Source: DUPQ01 sp964563155 (GTDB taxonomy: Bacteria > Bacillota > Clostridia > DUPQ01). Taken from it: a stretch of 64,000 nt of DNA. The notes beneath the pieces are model-generated. The model was not told the DNA's origin, did not search any database, and saw only the letters and a program-made list of their open reading frames with translations. Position numbers and translations under genes: made by a program. The DNA lies in assembly GCA_964563155.1 (NCBI GenBank), contig CAZLVL010000014.1, forward strand, positions 1 to 64,000. The letters are read 5' to 3'. Below, one piece after another: positions 11,301 to 19,237 of this stretch. Position 1 is the stretch's first letter. Every line of letters starts with the position of its first letter.

Positions 11301-14300
11301 CAATACCAAATTTACTCTCATCGTAACTTGGGTCATTAAAGGCAAATATTATTTCTTTATCAGGTCTACGACCAATACTTCCACCATTGCCAAAAACTTT
11401 TGTAAATTTTATATATCTTCTAGTATCTGAAAACACATTTATGGGGTCAGCTTGCTCTACAACAACAAAAAACTTATCACCTCTTTGCCAATCTCTTACA
11501 CTAACAGTAACAACTTGTTGGTTTTTTACTATACCTGCTATGCCTAATAAGCTTCTTTTAGAAGCAAATACACCAGTTCCAGTAAGAGACACACCCTTTA
11601 CATCAATATAGCTAGAAGGTGGTGAGATAAATTCTTCGTCTGAAGTAGTTTCATAGTGAATTTCAATACTTTCTGTCAGCTTCTCCCCATCTATACCCCC
11701 AACCTGGTTAACCTTAACCTTTATGGGAATAATTTCTTTTATATAAACTCTTACTTCTTTTATGGGGTCAGCTAAATTAAGGCCATCAAAATCTAATACT
11801 TTAATAGTAATAATGTCCCCATTATCTACCTCAATATCATCAATGGCTACATACCAAGTTCTAGCATCATTGTCTTGATAGTCATCTATAGATACAAGTC
11901 TAGCGCCAGTGATTTCTACTTGAGGCCGTGAAAGAGGGCGGTTGAACTCAAGCAGAATTCCTTTTGTGGTTACAATATCTAAAAGCTCTAAAGTTATTGG
12001 ATCTATCTTTAAAAATCCACCTACCTGTGAAGCTACATACCATATATCTACAGTCAATGCATAAACCACAAGTGTCTTTTCTCGATTTGACTCTTCAAGC
12101 ACATAGGTGTTTGAATCTTTTATACTTATTGTTATCAAATTTGCTTTTGGTGTAATAGAAGAAAAATTAATGGTCCAGTTCTTTCCGCTACCGACAATTG
12201 ATTGAATATATGCAATATTTTCTAGTGTTACATCTGAACCACTTAGTTTTCCCACTAATTCAATTTGGTCAATTGTTAATTTGTCAATTTCATGGGAAAA
12301 GGTTAACTTTATACCACTTGTATCAACTAACTCTGGACTTCCACCTATCTGCTCCGCTGTATATGTAATTTCATACCTAATATCTTTGTATAGCGTAACT
12401 TGGGCACCATTGTTTTCAATGCTAAACCAGTTCTCATCTCCCATCCAGTCGAAAATTGTAAGAGTAACCAAACTACCATTTTCAAACTCATCACAATAAA
12501 TAAACCACTTTAAGGGGTTATCTTGGTCTTGTTCTATTATTTGATAATTTGCTCCTGTTAACTGAATCAAATCTATAGGTAAATTATCTATCTCTTGGCT
12601 AAAGGTTACTTCAATTTTTGAAGAATCTGCCACCTTATCAATTCCATCCTTTTGCTCAAGGGTAACAGAGATGTTTTTTGTGACTTTTTTATACAAGGTA
12701 ATATCAGTAGTCTCAGTTTTTACCTTAAAATCATCAAAGTCAGCAATTGCTATTTGTGATATTACATGATCTGTTTCTCCGTTAATCTTTGTTAGAAGCA
12801 CTCTCCACAAAGCCTTATTATTAACATCTTGAACAGGAGTGCCTATATTGGCATTGGAAATAGATATGGCTTCTTTTGGCAAATTATCAACAACAATATT
12901 TAATCTTATCTCAATACCAAGGCTATCTGTTATTCCTTTTTCCCCGCCATACTCTTTAGCTGTAAAGTAGATTGTATCTGGAGTGGATGTAGACAAAAGA
13001 AAACTTGCAGGGGTTTCACCTGTTCCGGGATTTTCATAATTTTGTTCATTGTAAGGGGGTGAAACAAGAACTAATCCTTCATCAGAGCTGGAAGACACCA
13101 TATTATATTCTTCTTCATCTTGGTAGAGCCAATTTGTGCCTGTTAGATAAGCTCCAGAAGGCTTGTTCACAAAAACAGAATTAGATACATTGGGCACTCC
13201 CAATCTATCTTGGTCTTTTTCAAAATCAGCACCATTTTGGAGAGTTAAAGAAGATGTGGCATCTCCATTAATCTCATTAAAATATATATGAACTTCTCCT
13301 ACTGTTGCAGGGCCTCCATGAACATGCTTTGATGCCTCACCATAAGCTAAATCATGCTCATTGCCCCCATTTATTACTAGATTAGAACCTGGCTCTATGT
13401 TTATATCAACTTTACCAAGAGCAAAAAGACCTGTACCTCCGATAAATAAAGGGCTATCAATATCTGTTCCACAAGACTCCCCTTGTAAAACTAGGTCTCC
13501 ATTTAAGCCAAGGCTACCCCCATCAGAAAGTATTAATGCATGATTTCCCATCCAAGCTTTTTGCTCTAGGGGTTCACCAATGTAGTGAGAACCTCCATTT
13601 ATAACTAGGTCTTTTGTCTTTAAAGTACTAGAGATAATAAATCCATTTGTTCCACTTCCTTCTAATCTGAGACTAGCAAAGGATTCGTTTTCTAAATTAT
13701 ATGAATTATCAGTTGAAAGTTTAGTTATAGAATCTAAGGACCTTAATACAAGGGATCTATCATGTATATCTATACCAAATACTGTATCACCATCTCCAGT
13801 AAAGTTCACTCTTGCATTATCACCTACTATAAAGGAGTCTGAACTAATATAAAATGGAGCAACTTCTTTACTCTTATTTATAGTAACAGTGGCATTATCC
13901 TCAATGGTTAAGGTTGCTGATGCAAATGAAGTTTCTCCAAAGTCTAAATCTGCCGACTCCCCATCTTTAAGAGTTATATCTTCACTTCCATCCCAGATAT
14001 ATGTATAGGTATTTTGTATTTGCAAATTTCTTAAAAGCTTAGCAATCTCTTCTTGTATTTGTAAAGAGGATAAATCCTCTACATAAACAATAATCTCTGG
14101 CAAATCTGTTAAGCACTCATAGGCTAACCCTAAGGGTTTAAAGATATACTCTCCTTCTACTTGAGAATCATAATTAGGATGAGAAACCCAATGCATATCT
14201 AGGTCTAGCATAACATCATAGTATTCACTAGATGAATCTTTCGTTTTAAACCTCACCATAGACCTTAAAGTATCTGGAAGAATAAGTTGGTCTAGTGAGG

Positions 14301-14496
14301 TACCTAAATCTACCAATTGATATGCTGTTTCAAATTCTATTGATTCGAAATATAAGATGCTACCACTTGAGCTTTCAAGTTCCGGCAAAAAACTATTCTC
14401 ATTCTCAGCCCTTGTATTTGCTGGTACCATACTAACAAGCATTATAAGTATTAATATAATTGTTAATGCTCTTTCAAAAATTCTACTTCTTTTCAT
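5335..14496 (-). CDS. Giant SLH surface protein A (3053 aa) with Ig-like repeats, cell-wall-binding repeat and LysM-like tail
   Basis: The 3053-residue product has a signal peptide (about 1-31, cut after ANTRA). A beta-rich N-terminal part (60-500) is followed by about seven tandem repeats of about 95 residues (510-1180). Each repeat opens with a GG motif, then a segment like DTSGIKLTF, and ends near a GA motif. A core follows from DTYGIMVI (about 1365) through a Gly-rich stretch to GGGIYDLYDT (about 1680), then a fibronectin-III-like domain (about 2145), Ig-like domains (2350), a Big_2-type domain (2440-2520) and three SLH domains (about 2770-2950). It ends with a YYENGK-type wall-binding repeat and a LysM-like segment (about 3000-3050). 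SLH domains bind pyruvylated wall polymers, so the protein should coat the cell. Ligand unknown. Start: GGAGG site. Confidence 0.85.
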   Translation of the reverse strand: MKRSRIFERALTIILILIMLVSMVPANTRAENENSFLPELESSSGSILYFESIEFETAYQLVDLGTSLDQLILPDTLRSMVRFKTKDSSSEYYDVMLDLDMHWVSHPNYDSQVEGEYIFKPLGLAYECLTDLPEIIVYVEDLSSLQIQEEIAKLLRNLQIQNTYTYIWDGSEDITLKDGESADLDFGETSFASATLTIEDNATVTINKSKEVAPFYISSDSFIVGDNARVNFTGDGDTVFGIDIHDRSLVLRSLDSITKLSTDNSYNLENESFASLRLEGSGTNGFIISSTLKTKDLVINGGSHYIGEPLEQKAWMGNHALILSDGGSLGLNGDLVLQGESCGTDIDSPLFIGGTGLFALGKVDINIEPGSNLVINGGNEHDLAYGEASKHVHGGPATVGEVHIYFNEINGDATSSLTLQNGADFEKDQDRLGVPNVSNSVFVNKPSGAYLTGTNWLYQDEEEYNMVSSSSDEGLVLVSPPYNEQNYENPGTGETPASFLLSTSTPDTIYFTAKEYGGEKGITDSLGIEIRLNIVVDNLPKEAISISNANIGTPVQDVNNKALWRVLLTKINGETDHVISQIAIADFDDFKVKTETTDITLYKKVTKNISVTLEQKDGIDKVADSSKIEVTFSQEIDNLPIDLIQLTGANYQIIEQDQDNPLKWFIYCDEFENGSLVTLTIFDWMGDENWFSIENNGAQVTLYKDIRYEITYTAEQIGGSPELVDTSGIKLTFSHEIDKLTIDQIELVGKLSGSDVTLENIAYIQSIVGSGKNWTINFSSITPKANLITISIKDSNTYVLEESNREKTLVVYALTVDIWYVASQVGGFLKIDPITLELLDIVTTKGILLEFNRPLSRPQVEITGARLVSIDDYQDNDARTWYVAIDDIEVDNGDIITIKVLDFDGLNLADPIKEVRVYIKEIIPIKVKVNQVGGIDGEKLTESIEIHYETTSDEEFISPPSSYIDVKGVSLTGTGVFASKRSLLGIAGIVKNQQVVTVSVRDWQRGDKFFVVVEQADPINVFSDTRRYIKFTKVFGNGGSIGRRPDKEIIFAFNDPSYDESKFGIDDLEVIGATKGDELYKDEDGSWHLSIKDVDPYADHYLIINNKDKGYSILENKKYMRLAGDTRPVIGMINVEEVGGVVHEIDTQGILLTLDRPYYTKDLGDKDQEGIILDFEISIKVKETGKNISYSAYKRKIDGPEQVFLKFRSWPFEEGAGAIVEIFDDINSIKRMSPILASLEVRDLHKSPPPAAIEGVVRSLDGIYPGFLYKDSQYKQIILQGVTGGEKSPLVMAEIRRYEDENRDNWTTIAIPRQQSANQTFVTLDCSYVSAFNQLGHYEIRFVAEDEFRSQWRSIMVTENISYSQDTYGIMVIAQESDKALKIYTLDSENQIEKAIGNAKSLMVFRGEIVEAELQASTYLVKSGTVINNILTYYVENGTSTMQIKQNPNGDIEILARAGDLKWKNIAITGSVTGTDDRIKILLDHTKKYKNNRLDEEGADVEITTGINNFSINFVIGKAHLSTYRLYDGECSFSGGVELGIPEWLAGSFEAGVDVEQVVLDSQVIPGIKASAKVEFKPGGLLGDGLGDLIGGGGVLVEIDTLPETENRYIAAKGEMDIADMLYLRGEIVLMWGKTTKNGQMIFVPDKLEFFARIGEGGVPLVPPLIVAYINGIGGGIYDLYDTVTKGFEYIPPVSLSLKGAIVDATGSLVSIDETTLNVGIGKFSASVDEATVLKFLKIEDATVAFGLRDGGLSKYTNKKSVDLYFNAGGSIKIEVGVLNLGGRVEVKMNLYGAKFQDALIEAMAAGTLNEGQIKEILEAFNISGSARGYAYLDLGVLGKPGVDLTLSASLKRLSGSVDIDLLLIKRKVTVVYNIGGGVNVNVTKRMAIGPEKDDEVLLMNVFSAGSYRPNMPQVMVMKGALKTPMLVPFANDAPFARVDHIATIFSDKKYSQVAVYKDGAYLETLDMDYIYWFDTHEDYLDLGQFSMNYLVVEEGQYEFKGVEDIFNNNSQETTLAYELTEIAPVAEFVDLKAEIDDLDKNKLSVNWNLNDIGNADEDLFVKLVLVDKVSNSPTMDLTMAIDQDQYPLASTKSTVLSLPQDLESNDYYIAGQLMKKDSSNELYTIDLMDSNSFTYENPAALKKPNLVSAKYMGNGAFNLSWEEVHGADGYIITILDQEDYPLPGLTQIVKAANETSTIIQGGTTMDSFGRMVGLEFEREYKYKVQAFKSEYLALEEREITILGKPNYILYSLPAFSLNNISVLVSNSNGIKDDEGKISYYATNSNQVEMLINLESEAQVRIYVNDIGEPFDLGTNTSFSFVPTFSEDGTYHYLISTIKENGDHSEEEVIIEVDRVAPSLNVDRDSLYAFDGKVHINGYTEIGCMVTINDVLLEMDGGLFNYSENLDMKVKEFTVISYDEAGNSTRREIVVSYVTYDAESVELDKTELTLYADSSANSYETLSASVKPSYASNKDVVWTSSNPQIARVDQNGKVTALSGGLATITVTTVDGNYTAQCLVTVKVKETSDETNKVSSIVTLVPPSSSPNSPTHALLRVEADVMGNQAFVDMEIGDFVFAYESAMSEASKNGYGDNGISLVIEIETGNEAVNDVNFNLTRVLQNYILSKNIDSIVLKVDNPEISLSLNREAIQEINRQANGQVNIRVQKMDETDLTNDLQDKIGGRPLLEIEITYGDRQEISNFAAGGLEVSIPYTLQDKEKPEDIYAVYIAPDGKIIGLIGSFYDTRSGMLHFTTNHLSMYAVANRSNGLKFTDIQNHWAKEDISYLTSIGLLAGTSENLFSPNLNITRAMFVTVLGRLAQVEKDNAKISYFADLEKASYYAAYAQWAFEKAIANGTGDKKFSPNMNITREQIAVMLLNYAKAIGFTLPKLRDYESFADSNKISGYAQEAVENLYSAGIINGKDKKVFDPQGLATRAEAVAMIYRFIKVVESKMNTDGWSLNDTGKWTYYENGKLLTGKQVIDNVSYSFDKYGETSDIPKNLRYTVYTSQKEDSLWIIASKTGTCVSEIERLNNYSKFTPLDPGHVFRVQAKKEN

Positions 14497-14540
14497 TCCC
14501 CTTTTCCTCCATGGCCTTTGGCTTTTAAGGCTAACATTAT

Positions 14541-14780
14541 CTAAAATTTATTTTCTTTAATTTCCCTTAAATAGGTAGAGCAAATACTCTCAATGGTTAC
14601 AAAACTCTTTTTACCAATATTTCTCATGTCTAAGAGTTTTTCTGGCTCTCTTTCTAAAATGGAACAAAGGGATACCATGTCAAAAATACCGTTTCTTACT
14701 AGCTCTTTTCCTACTTTTTCAACAAAAGCAAAGTTCTTCCAATTGTTACTTCTGATATATCTCATTACTTCATAAGGCAT
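14541..14780 (-). CDS. Small helix-hairpin-helix protein resembling the RNA polymerase alpha C-terminal domain
   Basis: The 79-residue protein consists of two helices, then GIFDMVSLCSIL, EREPEKLLDMRNIGKKSF and a final helix. That order (variable helix, 'left alone, leads to' turn, NxGKKS loop, final helix) is what the alpha-CTD of RNA polymerase shows around its UP-element-binding loop, and also matches small HhH DNA-binding proteins. No alpha N-terminal domain is present. A GGGAG site precedes the ATG and the giant surface-protein gene starts 44 bases later, so the two are probably one operon behind the promoter at 14858-14885. It could be a local DNA-binding regulator of the surface protein; this is inference. 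Confidence 0.65.
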   Translation of the reverse strand: MPYEVMRYIRSNNWKNFAFVEKVGKELVRNGIFDMVSLCSILEREPEKLLDMRNIGKKSFVTIESICSTYLREIKENKF

Positions 14781-14857
14781 TTGAACTCTCCCACCCTTTT
14801 ATGAATTCTTCAATTTTTTAATTTGCTATTTGCGAATATAAATCCTCATATACTTTA

Positions 14858-14885
14858 TTTATATATGAAAAGATAGCTGATTCAA
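14858..14885 (-). promoter_or_regulatory. Candidate sigma-A promoter for the alpha-CTD-like/giant protein A operon
   Basis: On the minus strand TTGAAT (14880-14885) and TATAAA (14858-14863) are separated by 16 bases, about 75 bases before the start of the small HhH gene. Confidence 0.5.
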
Positions 14886-14939
14886 AGGGTCAGAAAGGTT
14901 GGATTTTTCAACCAAAAATATACTTGACAAATAAAAATG

Positions 14940-14967
14940 TTTGGACAATCCTTAGGTATGTTATAAT
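14940..14967 (+). promoter_or_regulatory. Candidate promoter for the two-component system
   Basis: TTTGGA (14940-14945) and a perfect TATAAT (14962-14967) are spaced by 16 bases, 35 bases before the response-regulator ATG. A TTGACA lies further upstream at the wrong spacing. The divergent promoter of the surface operon lies only 55 bases away, so both could be controlled from one region. Confidence 0.45.
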
Positions 14968-15002
14968 TCTAGAATACTTACAAAAATTTGAAAGGATTAC
15001 CT

Positions 15003-15734
15003 ATGGCTCAACTGCTCAAGATTGGTATATGTGAAGACAATGAGCAAGATATGGATAGCCTTGTTGAATGTATAAAAGATAGCAAAACAAATGTTGATAT
15101 CCAAACTTTTTCATGTGCAGAACCTCTAATTAATAGCTTTATTCCTGGGACCTTTGACCTTATTTTCTTTGATATATACACAGGAGCTATGTTAGGAGTG
15201 GAGGCTGCAACAAGAATAAGGGAAATAGATAAAACAGTGATTATTGCCTTTACAACAACAAGTACAGAGCACACCTTACAAAGTTACAGAGTCAAGGCCC
15301 TTGCTTATATTGAAAAACCAGTTACAAAACAAGAAGTATTAGATGTGCTTTTATTAGCCTTAGCAAAAAAAAACAGCTCTTCATATATTTCTCTTATGTC
15401 TGGAGGAAAAGAAAAAAAGATTCCAGTGGAAAATATTCATTTTGTAGAGCAAAAAAATCATGCTGTTAATGTATATAAAACAGATGGAATATTGCGCACC
15501 AGCCAAAGTGTAAAGTTAGATGAAATTGAACCTTTACTTTCAAACTCCTTTATCCGTTGCCACAATAGCTATATTGTAAACCTAGCCTATGTAAAACAAA
15601 TTGATTGTGACCTAGCAGTCTTTATAATGGAAAATAATGAAAGAGTGCACATTAGACAAAAAGACTTGAAAAAATCCAAACAAGCTTTTGAAAATTACCT
15701 TTTTAACTTATCAAGAGAGGTTTCCAGTGATTAA
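15003..15734 (+). CDS. LytTR-family response regulator
   Basis: Taking the ATG at 15003, which has an AAAGGA site 8 bases upstream, the product has 243 residues; a TTG 15 bases earlier is less likely because it would swallow that site. Residues 5-120 form a receiver domain with acidic residues ED at 11-12, phospho-acceptor Asp57 in DLIFFDIYT, and the conserved Lys in IEKPVT. Residues about 135-235 form a LytTR DNA-binding domain, with KIPVENIHFVE and a FIRCHNSYIVN segment typical of the AgrA/ComE/VirR group. The kinase gene overlaps its 3' end by 8 bases. The position, divergent from the giant surface protein, suggests that operon as a target. Confidence 0.9.
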   Translation: MAQLLKIGICEDNEQDMDSLVECIKDSKTNVDIQTFSCAEPLINSFIPGTFDLIFFDIYTGAMLGVEAATRIREIDKTVIIAFTTTSTEHTLQSYRVKALAYIEKPVTKQEVLDVLLLALAKKNSSSYISLMSGGKEKKIPVENIHFVEQKNHAVNVYKTDGILRTSQSVKLDEIEPLLSNSFIRCHNSYIVNLAYVKQIDCDLAVFIMENNERVHIRQKDLKKSKQAFENYLFNLSREVSSD

Positions 15735-17541
15735 AAAAATTGAATCTGTTTTTTTGCCAGTTTTATTGGCTTTATTGGTCCTTTTGCTTTTATTTTTCTC
15801 TTTAATGTATAAGCAAGCTCTTTTCGTAGAGAGTTTGCCTGTTTATCCAGTTTCTGATGTTATGTATGAATTAGAAACTGGAGACATTTCTGAAATAACT
15901 CTTCCTGCCCTTATAGAAGGCTTATCTCCTAGAACAAAAATTATAATAACAACAAAGGTAGAGGTTAAGCCAGAATGGAGCATATACATAAAGTCAGTGT
16001 TTGCACCCTTAAAGGTCTATATAAATGATGAATTATTATATGAGTATGGCCAAAGAGACACCTACCCTTGGTTTTTAAATGATCCACCAACTGCCATATC
16101 TATACTTAAACTTCCTGAAAATAATGGAACAATAAGCATAAGAGCTGAATATGAATCTCTTACCCAAAGAGACTCCTTGTCTATACCTGCATTTTATGTT
16201 GGTGAGCATGCAGCACAACTCAATAGAATGCTAAATGCAGATGCATTTTCTTTTCTTTTTTCCCTAGTACTAATACTTTTAGGCATTATTATGACCATTA
16301 TTGCAGTAACCTTTATGAGAAGGGTACCCACAGGCAAGTCTTTTTTGTGGCTAGGACTCTTTTCTCTTGCTGCTGGTTTTTGGGTTTTTGGAGAATGTGA
16401 TTTTGCTTCACGAATTTTTCCCTATCCGTCTGTCTTGTACCTTCTAGATTATATGGGACTGTTTCTAGTTGCAATTCCCTTCTTGCACTTTGGTTTAGTT
16501 ATGCTATCTCCTAAAAATGACTTGCTCATACGAATAATGCTGTGGGTCCACTATAGTTCAGTTACTATTGCCTTAATTTTACAAGTAACAGGTCTAGTTG
16601 ATTTCATTAAGACTCTTTATTGGTTCCACATAATAACACCTTTGGCATTTCTACTCATCGCATTTTACCTCTTATGGGAGTGGTTTAGATATAAAAATAT
16701 TGCTGCCAAAAGGTTTGCATCTGCAGTGCTCTTACTTGCCTTATCAACCCTACTAGAATTAGTTAACTACTGGTTAAGACTAACTCAAGCCTTAACTGTG
16801 TTTTTCCAATTAGGTGTCCTCTTATTTATAGTCTTTCTAGCTATTGTTAGTGGCTATTATGTACGGGAGTCTTTAAATGCTTTAGCAGAAAAAAACAGAT
16901 TAGAACTAGAGATGATTAATATGGAAAGACAACTTTTATTACAAAGCACTCAGTATCAAAAAATGGCAGATGATGAGAATCGTATGAAAAAAGAACGCCA
17001 TGACTTTAGACATCACCTTCTAGTCTTACGCTCCTATAAAGACAAACAGGATAAACTCGATTCTTACATTGACCAATTAATCAAAAAAATACCTCAATCA
17101 AAAAGAATTATCCTATGTGAAAACTATGCTATTAATGCAGTTTGTGGCTATTACTACGATATGGCAGTAAAAGAGGATATTGATATAAAAGTTAAAATAG
17201 AAGTACCAAAGGACTTATCTACCAGTATTGAAAGCGACCTAAGCGTTATCATAGGTAATCTTATGGAAAATGCTGTGGAAGCCTGCAAAAAGATAAAAGA
17301 AAAGCAAGCCTTCATTAATCTAAAGGCCTTAGAAAACTATGATATTTTATCTATTACCTGTGAAAATTCTTATGAAGAAGAGGTTAGGAAAAAAGGTGAC
17401 ATCTTTTATTCCTCCAAACAAGATAGAGAAGGTATCGGCACCTCTTCAATAATTGCTGCAGCTAAAAAAAATAGTGGTAATGCTAAGTTTACTTATGATA
17501 ACAATGTCTTTGTTGCCTCTGTATATTTAAAGATAATATAA
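15727..17541 (+). CDS. GHKL sensor histidine kinase with 7TM-DISM-like sensor
   Basis: I place the start at the GTG at 15727, preceded by AGAGAGG with a 6-base gap; this overlaps the regulator stop by 8 bases and gives 604 residues. An upstream ATG at 15688 has no site. The product has one N-terminal helix, an extracytoplasmic beta-rich domain (about 30-170) and seven membrane helices (about 180-390). This is the layout of 7TM-DISM sensors, not the plain AgrC type. A coiled segment then leads to a HDFRHHLL phospho-acceptor motif, an N box (IIGNLMENAVEAC) and a GIGTSSI G box, typical of HATPase_c_5/GHKL kinases that pair with LytTR regulators. The ligand is unknown. Confidence 0.88.
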   Translation: MIKKIESVFLPVLLALLVLLLLFFSLMYKQALFVESLPVYPVSDVMYELETGDISEITLPALIEGLSPRTKIIITTKVEVKPEWSIYIKSVFAPLKVYINDELLYEYGQRDTYPWFLNDPPTAISILKLPENNGTISIRAEYESLTQRDSLSIPAFYVGEHAAQLNRMLNADAFSFLFSLVLILLGIIMTIIAVTFMRRVPTGKSFLWLGLFSLAAGFWVFGECDFASRIFPYPSVLYLLDYMGLFLVAIPFLHFGLVMLSPKNDLLIRIMLWVHYSSVTIALILQVTGLVDFIKTLYWFHIITPLAFLLIAFYLLWEWFRYKNIAAKRFASAVLLLALSTLLELVNYWLRLTQALTVFFQLGVLLFIVFLAIVSGYYVRESLNALAEKNRLELEMINMERQLLLQSTQYQKMADDENRMKKERHDFRHHLLVLRSYKDKQDKLDSYIDQLIKKIPQSKRIILCENYAINAVCGYYYDMAVKEDIDIKVKIEVPKDLSTSIESDLSVIIGNLMENAVEACKKIKEKQAFINLKALENYDILSITCENSYEEEVRKKGDIFYSSKQDREGIGTSSIIAAAKKNSGNAKFTYDNNVFVASVYLKII

Positions 17542-17578
17542 TTTTCTTTACTAAGTTAACTAAATTAACTTTAAAAAA

Positions 17579-17598
17579 GAGAGCTTATATAAGCACTC
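17579..17598 (-). terminator. Terminator after the UDG-fold gene
   Basis: A near-perfect palindrome (core GCTTATATAAGC, flanked by GAG and CTC past one mismatch) is followed on the minus strand by six T residues, 38 bases beyond the stop of the minus-strand gene. It lies in the convergent gap with the histidine kinase gene. Confidence 0.6.
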
Positions 17599-17635
17599 AT
17601 AAACCCTCTTTATAGTCATAAAATATCATTTACCA

Positions 17636-18220
17636 TCAAATCTCTAAAGTTTCTTTAATAAACTCTTTTAATACAGGTAGAACATCCTCTTCAAACCAAG
17701 AATTCTTCTTTAGCCATCCTAGATTCAAAGGAGAAGGATGGACTAAGGGAAAATGAGTAGGTAGAAATTCCTCAAAACTCTTAACAGTTTCTGTTAAGGT
17801 TTTTTTAGTGCTTTCACCTAAATAGTACTTTTGTGCATAAGCTCCTACTAGGATAATCGCTTTAATATTAGGCATTTCATCTAATAATAAGGGATGCCAC
17901 TTCTCAGCAAAGCCCTTTCTAGGAGGGGCATCACCAGACTTAGCTTTACCAGGATAATAGAAGTCCATAGGCATTTGGGCAATTAAGTCAGAATCATAAA
18001 AAATCTCTCTAGATATACCCATCCAATCTCTAAGCCTATCTCCACTTAAATCATTCCAATAAAGTCCTGTTTCTTCTGCTATTCTACCAGGGGCTTGGCC
18101 AACAAGTATTATTTTCGAATCTCTTGATACCTTGTACAAAGGCCTTATACCTCGTTCAGTAAAAGACATATTATCAGGATCTTTCATAATATCTTTTTCT
18201 ATCTTCTCAAAAATATCCAT
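17636..18220 (-). CDS. Uracil-DNA-glycosylase-superfamily protein
   Basis: With the ATG at 18220, which has an AAAGGA site 7 bases upstream, the protein has 194 residues. The fold signature is visible: a GQAPG motif near residue 43, then GLYWNDLSGDRLRDWMG, and a C-terminal HPSPLN motif near 165. These correspond to the uracil-binding and DNA-intercalating motifs of UDG-superfamily enzymes. The four Cys ligands of the iron-sulfur family 4/5 enzymes are absent. Members of this subgroup are annotated as 'uracil-DNA glycosylase family' without firm biochemistry, so a base-excision role is likely but not certain. It follows the LigB gene by 14 bases and is probably cotranscribed with it. Confidence 0.82.
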   Translation of the reverse strand: MDIFEKIEKDIMKDPDNMSFTERGIRPLYKVSRDSKIILVGQAPGRIAEETGLYWNDLSGDRLRDWMGISREIFYDSDLIAQMPMDFYYPGKAKSGDAPPRKGFAEKWHPLLLDEMPNIKAIILVGAYAQKYYLGESTKKTLTETVKSFEEFLPTHFPLVHPSPLNLGWLKKNSWFEEDVLPVLKEFIKETLEI

Positions 18221-18234
18221 TGCCAATCCTTTCT

Positions 18235-19005
18235 CTATTCCCAAAGATAAGCAGTCATTGTCAAAGATCCCATTTCAGCTTGTCTGTTATATACACTTAT
18301 CTTATCATCTTTATCTGAGGCTCCAAGAGTATATAAAAGGGGATAAAAGTGGTCTGGTGTTGGTACTGCTAGTCTTGCGACATCCCCCATTTCCCTAAAA
18401 CTTAATATATTGTCATGATTCTTTTCCATGATATTTTCATATATAAAATCATCAAACTGATAGGCCCAATCAAAGCCTTTATTTTCCATGTTCCAGTCAA
18501 CCATTCGTAAATTATGGACAATATTACCTGTACCAAAGATTAAAACACCTTTTTCTCTTAAGCTCATAAGTTCTTTACCAATCTTGTAATGGACACTAGG
18601 TGGAGCATAGGCATCTACACTAATTTGAAAAACTGGTATATCTCTTTTTGGATACATATGCACAAGTACTGACCAGGTCCCATGGTCAATACCCCAGACG
18701 TTGTCATAAATTGTATCTATTGAAATTAAGTCTTTAGCTAAGCTTGCAACTAAAGGAGATCCTGCTACATCATAATCTATTTCATATAGTTCTTTGGGAA
18801 AGCCATACATGTCATATATGGTTTTTTCTTCTTTGTCATTGTTGACTCTAGTATCTCTTGTATACCAGTGGGCTGATACAGATAGTATCACGTCTGGCTT
18901 GGGTATTTTTTTTGCAATTTCTTTCCAAGCTCTTGTATACTGATTATCCTCAATTGCATTCATAGGTGACCCATGGCCAACAAAAAAGACAGGCATTCTA
19001 CTCAT
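18235..19005 (-). CDS. LigB-family extradiol dioxygenase (4,5-DOPA dioxygenase-like, YgiD type)
   Basis: The 256-residue protein starts with MSRMPVFFVGHGSPMNAIE. It contains SAHWYT near 45, IDHGTWSVL near 125 and GTGNIVHNLR near 160, which are the His/Asp metal-ligand regions of class III extradiol dioxygenases of the DODA/YgiD group. Characterised members open catechol rings using Fe or Zn and O2; in a presumably anaerobic host the physiological role is unclear, and these genes are widespread and often of unknown function. A GGAGG site precedes the ATG. It is the first gene of a two-gene unit with the UDG-fold gene. Confidence 0.85.
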   Translation of the reverse strand: MSRMPVFFVGHGSPMNAIEDNQYTRAWKEIAKKIPKPDVILSVSAHWYTRDTRVNNDKEEKTIYDMYGFPKELYEIDYDVAGSPLVASLAKDLISIDTIYDNVWGIDHGTWSVLVHMYPKRDIPVFQISVDAYAPPSVHYKIGKELMSLREKGVLIFGTGNIVHNLRMVDWNMENKGFDWAYQFDDFIYENIMEKNHDNILSFREMGDVARLAVPTPDHFYPLLYTLGASDKDDKISVYNRQAEMGSLTMTAYLWE

Positions 19006-19148
19006 AACGTATCCTCCAATAGAAGATTAATACTTACATATTAATTGTACAGGAATTTAGCTATTGATGGAAACTATATTGATTCTTTAACAAACAAAAG
19101 GGGAAAAATAGAATATTTAACTTATACATGCAATTAGAGATTCTATAT

Positions 19149-19237
19149 AAAATATCCCCGCTTACGCGGGGAACACCGTGCTGTTTTAGGACTGCCCGTA
19201 TCATCCTTAGGATCACCCCCGCTCCTGCGGGGACCAC
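19149..19237. CRISPR. Degenerate two-repeat type I-E-like CRISPR relic (one spacer)
   Basis: Two 28-base units, 19149-19176 and 19210-19237, each have a GC-rich hairpin core (CCCCGCTTACGCGGGG and CCCCGCTCCTGCGGGG). The first is followed by AACAC and the second by ACCAC. They agree at 19 of 28 positions, are exactly 61 bases apart and enclose a 33-base spacer. Core, tail and 61-base period are those of type I-E arrays. No third repeat is found 61 bases to either side and no cas genes lie in the window, so this is an orphan remnant. The alternative is two unrelated GC-rich hairpins, which would not explain the period. Confidence 0.6.

Noticed and set aside
19156..19232. The two GC-rich hairpins considered as plain terminators
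   Set aside because: Neither is followed by a T run and both share core, tail and an exact 61-base period, which fits a CRISPR relic better.
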